A stretch of 64,000 nt of DNA from Primulina eburnea (Eukaryota > Streptophyta > Magnoliopsida > Lamiales > Gesneriaceae): positions 22,653,308 to 22,717,307 of the forward strand of contig NC_133104.1 of the NCBI RefSeq assembly GCF_022965805.1, in the 5' to 3' direction. Below, one piece after another: positions 35,551-46,450 of this stretch. Made by a program: the position numbers and the translations under genes. Below the pieces are notes generated by a model. The model was not told the origin of the DNA and searched no databases. It saw nothing but the letters and a program-made list of their open reading frames with translations. The number at the start of each line of letters is the position of its first letter. Positions within the stretch are counted from its first letter, which is position 1.

Positions 35551-38500
35551 TTTATGCCTCCTCGACGAGTGCCACAGCCGGTAGCAGGTCAGGTGCCAGA
35601 GCAGGGTAGCACATCAGGTACACAGATGGATGTTACGGCTGCACCGATGGAGACCTTGTTGAAGAGGTTTCAGTCCTTCCATCCTCCGACGTTGAAAGGC
35701 ATCGAGAATGCAGTTGAATGTGAGAGTTGGCTCGATGATATAGAGATGCTTTTTGAGTCGTTGGCCTATACTGATGAGAGACGTGTGAAGTTGATAGGGC
35801 ATCAATTGCAAGAGGTTGCAAAGAGCTGGTGGTTGACTACGAAGAGAGCCTTGGAGCATCGAGGCATTGATATCACTTGGAAGGTGTTCAAGGATGAGTT
35901 CTATCAGCGTTTCTTCCCAATCTCCTACCGAAAAGATAAAGGAGCAGAATTTGCAAACTTGAGACAAGGGCCATTGAACATCGAAGAGTATGTTGCTAAA
36001 TTCTCTTCTTTGCTTCGTTTTGCACCTCATGTGGCAGGGAATGATGAAGCGGCTGCCGACCAGTTCATAAATGGCTTGAATCCGGATATTTTCACATTGG
36101 TAAAGACTGGTTGGCCCAATACTTTTTCAGAGGCATTGAACAGAGCTAAGGGAGCAGAGGCTGGCTTGATCAGGTAGCGAGGAGCTTCCTACAGTGTTCA
36201 GGGGCAGAGACAGCCACCACCTACTGCTGTTCAGTTTCCACCACTCCTCCTCGATTTGATAGTGGATCTAGTAGTAGTGGCAAGAAGGAATTTCTGAAGG
36301 CTAAGGGCAAGCAATTTAAGAAATCCGGGAGCAGTTCATCGAGCTCAAGTGGATCTCGACAGAGAGGTCAGGGTTCAGATTATAGTGGCGCGTATTGCAG
36401 TTCGTGTGGAGGGCGACATGCCACCGAGCAGTGTCAAGGAGTTATGGGACGCTGCAACATCTGTAGGCAACCGGGAAAATTTGCCAGAGTTTGTCCCATA
36501 GGAATGCTCAGCGATCCCAGATTACAGAGTCATCAGCATCAGTGCCACAGATGGAGAGACAGGCATCCTCTGTACACTCCTTCCAGCCACCACCTGCACA
36601 GACCCAGCAGAGACCAGGAGGTAGTCAGACAGTGAGTCAACCTCCCAGATAGCAAGCTAGGGTATTTGCGCTGACAGAGGAGCAGGCGCAGGAGGCACCA
36701 GACGATGTCATTGCAGGTAACTGTTTCCTTTGCGGTTATCCTGCATATGTGTTGATAGACACAGGTGCATCCCATACATTCATATCTGAACATTTTGCAT
36801 TGACACATGCATTGCCTATAGACTCATTATCTACTGTAGTGTCTATCACATCTCCGTTGGGAAGTGGTTTGATAACTGTGACTACAGTTAGACATTGTAT
36901 GCTTCAGTTTGAGGGGCATGAGATTGATCTAGATTGCATAGTACTTGGTTTAGCTGATTTTGATTGTATAATTGGTATAGACATGTTAACCAAGTACATG
37001 GCTACTGTAGATTGTTTCCACAAGATTGTCAGATTCAGACCTGAATTGACAGAAGAGTGGAAATTCTACGGTAAGGGTTCCAGATCTCGGATTCCCTTAG
37101 TATCTGCTCTGACTATGAGTAGATTGTTACAGACAGGAGCAGAGGGGTTCCTTATTTACTCAGTAGATCTACTGAAGTCGAGCCCTGCTTTGGCAGATTT
37201 GCCAGTAGTTTGTGAGTTTGCAGATCTATTTCCAGATGAGATACCGGGGTTACCTCCAGCCCGAGAGGTTGATTTCAGCATAGATCTTATGCTCGGTTCT
37301 GTTCCTATTTCGAGAGCTCCGTATAGGATGCCACCGATAGAGCTGAAAGAGTTGAAAGCACAGTTAGAAGACCTTCTGTCCAAAGGATACATCAGACCGA
37401 GTGTATCACCTTGGGGTGCTCCGGTGCTATTTGTTCGAAAGAAAGATGGCTCGATGCGGTTATGTATTGATTACAGACAGTTGAACAAGGCAACAATAAA
37501 GAACAAGTATCCTTTGCCTCGCATGGATGACTTATTTGATCAGCTTCAAGGATCTTCGGTTTACTCGAAGATTGATTTGAGACTTGGGTATCATCAGCTT
37601 AGAGTTAGAGATGTGGACATACCGAAGACAGCATTCCGAACCAGGTATGGACATTACGAGTTTGTGGTTATGCCTTTTGGTTTGACGAATGCGCCAGCGG
37701 TTTTTATGAGTTTGATGAACCGTATCTTTCAGAAATATTTAGATGAGTTTGTGATAGTTTTTATTGATGACATTTTGGTATATTCGAAGAATTTGATTGA
37801 GCATGCAGAGCATTTGAGAATTGTATTGCAAACTTTGAGAAAAGAGCAGTTGTATGCCAAACTGTCCAAGTGCGAATTTTGGTTGAGACAAGTTGTGTTT
37901 TTGGGGCATATCAGATCTGGGGACGGTATTGCAGTAGATCCGAGTAAAGTTGAAGCTGTGATCAGCTGGCCGAGACCGACTTCTGTGCCTGAGATACGCA
38001 GTTTCATGGGTTTAGAAGAATACTACCGCCGTTTTATCAGAGATTTATCCAGTATAGCGAAACCGATTACCCAGTTGACACAGAAGAATTCACCGTTTGT
38101 GTGGTCTGAAGACTGTGAGTCTAGTTTTGTTGAGCTGAAGAAGAGGCTGACTAGTGCGCCTATTTTGATGATTCCTTCCGATACAGGTGATTTCGTTGTG
38201 TACTGTGATGCATCTCACAGAGGGCTAGGGTGTATTCTTATGCAGCGAGGGCACGTGATTGCGTATGCCTCTAGGCAACTGAAGCCACACGAGACACGAT
38301 ACCCGATTCATGATCTTGAATTGGCTGCTATCGTATTTGCATTGAAGATTTGGCGTCATTATTTGTATGGCGAGAAATTCGAGATCTACTCTGATCACAA
38401 GAGTCTGAAATACCTATTTTCTCAGTCAGAGTTAAACATGAGGCAACGTGGATGGCTTGATCTGCTGAAAGATTTTGATTGCGAGATCAAGTACTATCTA

Positions 38501-39884
38501 GGGAGGTCGAATGCAGCAGCAGACGCCTTGAGTCGGAAGGTATGGCTCTATCCTTGTCGACGATAGGTGTATCGAATTTAGTTGAAGATTGTTGCTTGTC
38601 TGGATTGACATTTGATACAGTTAGTAGACCACTACGACTAGCGATGATTCAAGTTGAGCCAGATCTGATTATGAAGATCAAAGAAGCGCAGAGGACTGAT
38701 CCGAGTATTAAGAGATCGATTGATATGGTCAGAGCTGGACATATCTCTGAGTATCAGGTTAGAGATTTTGTTCTGTATGTAAATAACTGTCTAGTAGTGC
38801 CAGATGTTTCAGATTTAAGACGACAGATCATGTCAGAAGCGCATTGTAGCCGGTTTAGTATTCATCCTGGTGGCAGAAAGATGTATAACGACTTAAAGAC
38901 ACAATTCTGGTGGAAACAGATGAAGACCGATATCGCAAAATTTGTGTCTAAATGCTTGAATTGCCAACAGGTGAAGGCAGACAGAAAGAAGCCCGGAGGT
39001 TTACTTCAGAGTTTGTCTATTCCTGAATGGAAATGGGATCACATTTCCATGGATTTTGTGACGAAGTTACCTCGATCTTCTCGGGGCTGTGATTCAATTT
39101 GGGTCATTATTGACAGACTGACCAAATCTGCCTGTTTTATTCCATACAAGATGACATACCAACACGATCAGATGGCAGAGTTGTATGTCAAAGAAGTCGT
39201 CAGATTTCATGGTGTGCCGAAGTCTATAGTATCAGATCGTGATCCACGATTCACTTCTCACTTTTGGCACAGTTTGCAGCAGGCTTTGGGTACGACTTTA
39301 CACCTGAGTACTGCTTATCATCCTCATACAGACGGACAGTCAGAGCGGACTATCCAGACTTTAGAGGATATGCTGAGAGCTGTAGTACTAGAATTTGGTA
39401 CTAGTTGGCAGGATTCATTGCCTTTATGTGAATTCTCGTACAACAACAGCTATCAGACGAGTATAGAGATGGCACCGTTTGAAGCTTTGTATGACAAGAA
39501 GTGCAGATCTCCGTTGTACTGGGATGATATTTCTGAGGTACCAGAATTGGGGCCAGATATGATTCGCGAGATGACTGAGAAAGTTAAGATCATTCAGAAG
39601 AGAATGAAGACAGCACAGGATAAGCAAGCCAAATACCCCAATATCCGACGCAGACCGTTAGTATTTGAGCAGGGAGACAGGGTATTCTTGAATATTTCTC
39701 CTTTCAGAGGCGTTGTCAGATTTGGCAAACGTGGGAAATTGTCTCCTAGATACGTCGGTCCGTATGAAATCCTTGAGAAGATTGACGATCGAGCTTACAG
39801 ACTTGCTCTTCCTCCTTCTTTGTCTGGAATACATGACGTATTTCATGTATCGATGCTACGTAAATATATGCCAGACAGTTCTCA
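35551..39884 (+). pseudogene. RT-5 gag-pol, main part, broken
   Basis: Starts at ATGCCTCCTCGACG (MPPRRVPQP). Gag core to about 36170; then a CAG-to-TAG stop at 36174-36176, a one-base loss near 36240, a damaged knuckle (CRQPGKFARVC, with the zinc-binding His replaced by Lys) and a further stop near 36651. Protease ([12 protein letters not shown]), RT ([10 protein letters not shown]) and RNase H are open from 36749 to 38566. A one-base loss near 38548 shifts the frame; integrase (SDRDPRF, DGQSER) and GPYEIL follow in the frame ending with the RT-7 insertion at 39885. Asn replaces Lys in the usual FLKISPF. The C-terminus lies beyond RT-7 at 55676. Nonfunctional. Confidence 0.93.
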
Positions 39885-40034
39885 TGTAAGGCTCGAAGAT
39901 TTAGTTATCATAATCAGATGGATTCGTTGATAATTAAGATGATTGTAGATGTATTTCATTGGACTAGAAAAGAAAGGGAAATGTATAATAAAGATGTGAA
40001 AGATAGTCAAAAGAATAAGTAAGGCCGAAGCTAG

Positions 40035-40293
40035 GGCGCATATGCGCGAAGGAATGCGTGCATATGCATGAGAATTCCAGTAGCATTGGCGCATATGCGC
40101 GGAAAGAGTGGCGCATATGCGCGACATGTACAGCAGCCTTGGCGCATATGCGCGAGAGTAGTGGCGCATATGCGCGGAGCGTCCAGAACCATTGGCGCAT
40201 ATGCGCGAGTTTAGTGGCGCATATGCACGAGTGCTAAATCTGCCGAGACAGTAGGTTCGGCGCATATGCGCGAGTAATGCCGCGCATATGCGC
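40035..40293 (+). repeat. RT-7 LTR dyad cluster, class GCGCATATGCGC
   Basis: Ten palindromic 12-mers form five pairs starting at 40035/40057, 40089/40111, 40142/40164, 40195/40217 and 40260/40282. Every pair is exactly 22 bp apart; the first four pairs recur every 53-54 bp. Two units are degenerate (GTGCATATGCAT; GCGCATATGCAC). The cluster ends 48 bp before the TATA box. The same layout occurs in the other LTR at 53891-54149. Confidence 0.92.
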
Positions 40294-40341
40294 GAGACGT
40301 GTAGTCCAAATGGATTGCCATGTGTACGAAAACATGAAAGG

Positions 40342-40349
40342 TATTTATA
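40342..40349 (+). promoter_or_regulatory. RT-7 5' LTR TATA box
   Basis: TATTTATA directly downstream of the dyad cluster; the 3' LTR has TATATATA at 54198-54205. Transcription probably starts about 30 bp further on; no start site can be shown from sequence alone. Confidence 0.6.
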
Positions 40350-41488
40350 CAAATTTGCCACGATTCCTTCTCATTTTCAGTAGCAAGAATCGAGAATTTC
40401 TGAGGAAGAAAGGCTTTCAAGTTTCCTTTCACTTGTAATTGTGATTTTAGAAGATTTACTCATCCAAATTCAAATCCGACTTTGGTTTTGAGCTTCTCTC
40501 TTCATTATTTACAAAGTGATGTAAGTTTTATTCGATTCCAGTAAGTTTCGAAATTCAGATGTTAAGGAAATGAGAGTATGCTAGTTATATTGTGTTCTTG
40601 ACGTATTGAGCATGATATATTTGTAAACGGATCAAAGAAATGATATCATATACATTTCCTATGAATTTCAGTATGGTTTATGAATTATTGGGGCAGAATT
40701 ATTGTGTTTTGGGTGGATATTGTATTAGATTATGACTGAAAATGAGATAGTGTTGATATTTGTTGAGATTTGGATTGACCGGTATCGAGAATTACGTCGT
40801 TATGCCGTCAAATTGTATTGAGATCACGTAGTGACTTGGTTATGTGTTGATTTAGATTAGAAATTGATAGAGTGCGTATCCACATTTCCATTTCAGATTC
40901 GTATTGACGACCGTGACAGCGATTCTACGACGAAAGGTATAGTACATGTTTTGTTTGGGGAATCACGACTCAAATAAGATCACATTTGAGTTTCCCAACC
41001 AAAATCACATACTTGTTTTATTGTTCATACCTTGATATTATTATGATTGTTATAGATTTGTTTATAGAATTTGTATGCAGATCTTGCTATGCTTTGTTTA
41101 CAGATCGTGTAGCATTGCATTATGCTTGTTTACAGATTTTTTATTCATGCATTAAGATAGGGCAGTCTGGAGATCAGGCAGACTACTAGATGTTCGGCGA
41201 TATCTCAGCTTAGGGGAAGATCACCGCCCCTATTGTAGACGCGGATACAGATCAGGCCGAAGTCTAGGAATAAGACGTACAGCACCTCGATTGGTAGGGT
41301 AGGTGACAGCCAGTGACGTCTTATTCACAACGGGATCCCTAGAGTTCTAGTCGAGTCGAGTCTAGACATGATTAGATTCACATTGTATGATTTTATATGA
41401 ATGACATTCATATCAGCATGTTTCATTTTTGATTGTTTATATGCATGTTACATGTTTATACTGGGATTTGTTCTCACCGGTTTTCCGG

Positions 41489-41522
41489 CTGTTGTTATGT
41501 CTGTATGTGTGCATAACAACAG
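41489..41522 (+). promoter_or_regulatory. Conserved U5/leader hairpin of RT-7 (5' copy)
   Basis: CTGTTGTTATG and CATAACAACAG form an 11-bp stem of Watson-Crick pairs only, around the loop TCTGTATGTGTG. Compared with RT-5, pairs 7 to 9 of the stem have changed, with the stem kept. Confidence 0.65.
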
Positions 41523-41819
41523 GTGGGGCAGGATCTGGGTCGAGACAGAGATGATCGTGATAGCGTGGTGATCTCGGGCGCAGCAGAGGACTAGTGGTTC
41601 TTTTGTTAGACTTGTACTACCGTTTGTTTATAGATGGTATTGAACACTAGTTGTAAGAACAAGACTTGTACTTCATGTTTATATTGTAAGTTAAACTAAG
41701 AATTATGTTTGTTTAGTTACATTTGATTTATTGTAAAAAGCAAAAATTTGACCCACGTTTTTAATAACAATCCATTTAATCCCAAGAAAAAGAATTAGAG
41801 CCCGGGTCCCCACAACAGG

Positions 41820-41831
41820 TGGTATCAGAGC
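41820..41831 (+). promoter_or_regulatory. RT-7 primer-binding site (tRNA-iMet)
   Basis: TGGTATCAGAGC five bases after the LTR end. Confidence 0.9.
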
Positions 41832-42063
41832 AGAGAGTTCCTTTAGACTGAGATAGGATAGAATGAGCGGGGTAGATCGAGTCTTCTTCCTTGCTTATGA
41901 TGTGCTAGCATGATTATTGCTTTCCTATTACATGTTGTTTGTGTTTGATTTCTTTCAGTATGTGATAAACTGAATCAGAACTGATTCTAGATCAGAGGTA
42001 ACTGACCAGAGGATGGCTGAGACAGTAGTATATCTTGTTTACTAATCCGTTGGGTTATTAGAT

Positions 42064-45000
42064 ATGCCTCCTAGAAGAGCAGCCGTACCTCTACGACCAG
42101 CAGCGCCAGAACAGGGGAGCACATCCGGAGATCCTATTGATGTTACAGCGACCCCTATGGAGACGTTGCTGAAGCGATTCCAATCCTTTCGACCTCCCAC
42201 CTTAAAAGGTACCGAGAATGCCATCGAGTGCGAAAGTTGGCTTGAGGACATTGAAATGCTATTCGAATCTTTGGAGTACAGTGACGAGAAGAGAATAAAG
42301 CTAATTGGCCATCAATTGCAAGATATAGCCAAGAATTGGTGGTTGAACATTAGGAGAGCTTTAGAGCAGCGGGGTACCGAGATTACTTGGAAGGAATTCA
42401 AGACGGAGTTCTATCAGCGTTTCTTTCTCATCTCTTATCGCAACGATAAAGGTGCTGAATTTGCCAACCTGAGGCAAGGGCCACTGAACATTGAGGAGTA
42501 CGTTGCCAAATTCTCTTCTTTGCTTCGTTTTGCACCCCATGTTTCAGGTAGTGACGAGGCGGTGGCGGACCAATTCATAAATGGCTTGAACCCGGACATC
42601 TTTACCTTGGTAAACACGGGAAGACCTAATAACTTTGCGGATGCATTGAATCGAGCCAAGGGTGCAGAAGCAGGATTGTTGAGGCAGCGGAGTGCTCCTT
42701 ATGTTGCTCCGATACCGAGACCACCAGCACCTACCATTCCACCCCCTCCAAGATTTGATAGTGGCGGTAGTAGCAGTGGCAGAAAGGAACAACTGAAGGC
42801 GAAGGGGAAACAGTTTAAGCGACCTGGGAGCAGTTCGTCCAGCTCCAGCGGATCAAGACAGACTGGGTTTGATCAAAGTTCAAGGACTTCAGGTGTCTAC
42901 TGTAATTCTTGTGGAGGTAGGCATGCGACTGAACAGTGCCAGGGAGTTACAGGCCGATGCAACATTTGTAGGCAACCGGGGCATTTTGCCAAAGTCTGTC
43001 CCCAGAGGAGCGTACAGCAAGGCCAGAGTGGAAGAGCATCCGGTTCCGTACCTCAGTTTGAGCGGCAGGCATCATCAGTTCACTCTTTTCAGCCTCCACC
43101 GGTACAGACTCCACCCAGAGGCCGAGGTAGTCAGACGGTGAGTCAACCTCCGAGGCAACAGGCTCAAGTGTTTGCATTGACCGAAGAGCAAGCACAAGAT
43201 GCACCAGATGATGTGATAGCAGGTAACTGCTCTCTTTATGGTTATCCTGCTTATATCTTGATAGATACAGGTGCATCGCATACATTCATTTCAGAGCGAT
43301 TTGCATTGTTGCATTCTTTGCCTGTTGAGTCTTTGCTAGATGTTGTGTCTATTAATTCTCCGTTGGGAAGTGGATTGATATCTGTAACTACGGTTAGACA
43401 TTGCATTCTACAGTTTGAGGGGCATGAAATTGACCTAGAGTGTATAGTGTTGGGTCTGGCTGATTTTGATTGTATAGTCGGGATTGACATGCTAACAAAG
43501 TACAGAGCTACCGTGGATTGTTTCCACAAGATTGTCAGATTCAGACCCGAGATGACAGAAGAGTGGAAATTCTACGGGAAGGGTTCCAGATCTCGGATTC
43601 CCTTGATTTCGGCTCTTACTATGAACAGATTATTGCAAAAAGGAGCAGATGGTTTCTTTATTTATGCTGTAGACATGCAGAAGTCGAGCCCGACATTGGC
43701 AGATATACCAGTAGTGCGGGAATTTGCTGATATTTTTCCAGATGAGATCCCAAGATTACCTCCGGTTCGTGAGGTATACTTTAGTATTGATCTTACACCA
43801 GGTACCGTCCCTATTTCGAGAGCTCCGTATAGGATGGCAACCATCGAACTAAAAGAACTGAAAGCACAGTTAGAAGATCTTCTGGCCAAGGGATTTATCA
43901 GACCTAGTGTATCTCCTTGGGGCGCTCCGTGCTGTTTGTGCGGAAGAAAGATGGTTCGATGCGTTTGTGTATTGATTACAGGCAACTGAACAAGGCAACG
44001 ATCAAGAATAAATATCCTTTGCCTAGGATCGATGACCTATTTGATCAGTTGCAGGGATCCTCTGTGTATTCTAAGATTGATTTGCGATCTGGATATCATC
44101 AGCTCCGAGTTCGAGATATAGACATACCGAAGACAGCATTTCGAACTAGGTATGGACATTACGAATTTATTGTCATGCCTTTCGGTTTAACAAATGCTCC
44201 TGCGGTATTTATGGGCTTGATGAACCAAGTATTTCAGAAATATTTGGATGAATTTGTCATTGTTTTCATTGATGACATTTTGGTGTATTCAAAGAACAGA
44301 AATGAGCATGCAGAGCATCTCAGAATTGTTTTGCAGACGTTGAGAAACGAGCGACTGTATGCTAAATTGTCAAAGTGTGAGTTTTGGTTGAATCGAGTTG
44401 TATTCTTGGGGCATATCATTTCTGGAGATGGTATTTCTGTAGATCCGAGTAAAGTGGAAGCTGTGATCAGTTGGTCGAGGCCGACTTCTGTACCAGAAAT
44501 ACGCAGTTTCATGGGCCTAGCCGGATACTATAGAAGATTTATCAAGGATTTCTCCAGTATTGCAAAGCCAATAACTCAATTGACGCAAAAGAATGCACCA
44601 TTTGTTTGGTCAGAGGAGTGCGAGTCTAGCTTTGTAGAGTTGAAGAAAAGGCTGACCAGTGCTCCAGTACTGACGATACCTTCAGGTACGGGTGATTTCG
44701 TTGTATATTGTGATGCTTCTCATAGAGGTTTGGGATGTGTTCTTATGCAGCGAGGCCATGTGATCGCATATGCCTCGAGACAATTGAAGCCACACGAGAT
44801 CCGATGCCCCATTCATGATCTGGAATTGGCGGCTATCGTATTTGCATTAAAGATTTGGCGTCATTATTTCTATGGCGAGAAATTTGAGATCTTCTCCGAT
44901 CACAAGAGTCTGAAGTACCTATTCTCTCAATCAAAACTGAACATGAGGCAGCGTAGATGGCTAGATCTTCTGAAAGACTTTGACTGTGAAATCAAATATT

Positions 45001-45128
45001 ATCCAGGGAAGTCAAATGCAGCAGCAGATGCCTTGAGTCGTAAGGTATGTTCTTTGTCCTTATCGACGATAGGTGTTAACAAGTTAGTTGAAAATTGTTG
45101 TACATCTGGATTAGAATTTGATACTGAT
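42064..45128 (+). pseudogene. RT-7 gag-pol, first part (gag to RNase H)
   Basis: Starts ATGCCTCCTAGAAGAGC (MPPRRAAVPLRP). Gag core with KNWWLNIRRAL, Ser-rich linker, [13 protein letters not shown] cluster, CCHC knuckle (CNICRQPGHFAKVC) and protease ([12 protein letters not shown]) are open to 43989. One base is missing at about 43928 (GCTCCG-TGCTG), which shifts frame at the start of RT. RT ([10 protein letters not shown]) and RNase H ([10 protein letters not shown]) continue in the frame 43917-45128, where RT-8 is inserted. The defects are few. Confidence 0.94.
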
Positions 45129-46033
45129 TGTAGTGACCCGTTCCAGAATCACCTACTAATCAGAACTTAAGCATGCAAAATTAACATTTAAAACTGAATC
45201 AGGTAATACAGCGAAAAAACAGTAATACAACCCAATCGAATCTGTAAGTACAAAATACTTAAACACCCAGATCGAACTAAATACCAAGAACGAATACCAA
45301 TAACTACAAGTCAACCTCTGCCAGCTCCCTGTCCACTCCCTCCTGGACCGTCCAACCTGAGACCTGCCCCATCGAATAGGGTGTCCAAAACAGAGATAAA
45401 CCGAGGACGTGAGCATAAAACGCTCAGCACCGAAAGCATGAGTATACAAGACTATGACATGCATGTATGCAAAATGTACTGGATACCAGGATCTGGGTAT
45501 ACTGCTCAGGTAAATGACGTCAAGGTATGTAGCACTCTGCGCCGTCGCACCAGGAGGTGGCTCCCATACCAAAATAAACCTGTGGATATACCGGTGACCG
45601 ACCACCGTCGGCCAACGGGGTCCAACCATCCACAACAAACGAGGGCTGAGCACCCTCTCAACAGGCTATCTCAAAGATAATCAGGCTCAACATGATTATG
45701 CAAATGCCGCATAATAAACCATGCATCATATGACAGATAATAATGCAACATATAAACATGCAACACATAGCAAAGTATACTCAATCCTGCTATCTCGGAT
45801 AGTACTTTCGTACCTCAAACCAGTAGATCCTAGCAATCAGCCCTAGAATCAAGCCTGCGTCCGTAGTCAGCCCACTGATGCCGCTAGCTCCCAACTAGAG
45901 CACAACTCCGCTACAAAACCAGTAGCTCCCCGCTAGTGCCTAAACCTCGGGAAAAGACTAGAAACCCATCAGAAACAACTAAAACGCTCTGGAACACTCG
46001 GAATTGGCGAGTAACAAATGAAGCCTCGCGCCT

Positions 46034-46043
46034 CTATTTATAG
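46034..46043 (-). promoter_or_regulatory. RT-8 3' LTR TATA box
   Basis: CTATAAATAG on the minus strand; the 5' LTR copy is at 51878-51887. Good match to a plant TATA box and in the right place relative to the LTR ends. Confidence 0.65.
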
Positions 46044-46050
46044 ACAACGA

Positions 46051-46263
46051 TCGGTAGATCCGACCCACTTCGGACGATCCGATCCGGCACACTTCGGACG
46101 ATCCGACCCTGATCGGACGATCCGAATCCTGCATGTCTTCCACGTGTCCAGCCACCTGTCTTCGGACGATCCGAACCCTGATCGGACGATCCGAACCTTG
46201 CATGTCTTCCACGTGTCCAGCCACTTGTCTTCGGACGATCCGAACCCTGATCGGTCCTTCCGA
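46051..46263 (-). repeat. RT-8 LTR dyad cluster, class TCGGACGATCCGA
   Basis: Units of 13 bases start at 46051/46070, 46094/46113, 46162/46182 and 46231/46251. Paired spacing is 19, 19, 20 and 20 bp. The last two pairs sit in 69-bp tandem repeats that also share CTTCCACGTGTCCAGCCAC. The outermost units are degenerate. The other LTR has the cluster at 51895-52107. Confidence 0.88.
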
Positions 46264-46323
46264 TCCCACCGAAATAATATTTAATCCAATAATTTAACTC
46301 AAATTAGGCATTGGGATACTACA

Positions 46324-46359
46324 TTCTCCCCCCCTAAAAAGGATTTCGTCCGCGAAATC
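46324..46359 (-). promoter_or_regulatory. RT-8 PPT with upstream hairpin
   Basis: The minus-strand purine run TAGGGGGGGAGAA abuts the LTR; the dyad GATTTCG-CGGA-CGAAATC is at 46342-46359. Confidence 0.78.
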
Positions 46360-46450
46360 GAGTCTGAAAAATGACAATTTTGAACAACAATACATTCAAC
46401 TTAAGAATGAATTACAACTGAAATTACAATCATAACTGAAAATACTACAA

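Larger units (their letters stand above)
39885..41814 (+). repeat. RT-7 5' LTR (1930 bp)
   Basis: TGTAAGGCTCGAAG to GGGTCCCCACA. Dyad cluster 40035-40293, TATA box TATTTATA at 40342-40349, inverted repeat GAATAAGACGT/ACGTCTTATTC near 41270-41328, hairpin 41489-41522. Confidence 0.94.
45129..46323 (-). repeat. RT-8 3' LTR (1195 bp)
   Basis: Plus strand TGTAGTGACCC to GGGATACTACA. Dyad cluster 46051-46263; the minus strand has CTATAAATAG at 46034-46043, a canonical TATA box only 8 bp from the cluster. Confidence 0.92.

Noticed and set aside
40035..40293. CRISPR-like array or satellite
   Set aside because: Units are 12-base palindromes in pairs with short similar spacers, located in LTRs of a plant genome; no leader, no cas genes, and spacers are not unique sequences of constant length.
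39964..40361. Repetitive frames (RICA/AHMR words) over the RT-7 palindrome cluster
   Set aside because: Translation of GCGCATATGCGC repeats within an LTR; not a gene.
46018..46284. Open frames of about 90 codons with repeated peptide words across the RT-8 dyad cluster (both strands, both LTRs)
   Set aside because: The repetition comes from the TCGGACGATCCGA array and 69-bp repeats; both strands are open, as expected of repeats, and no start context or domain is seen.
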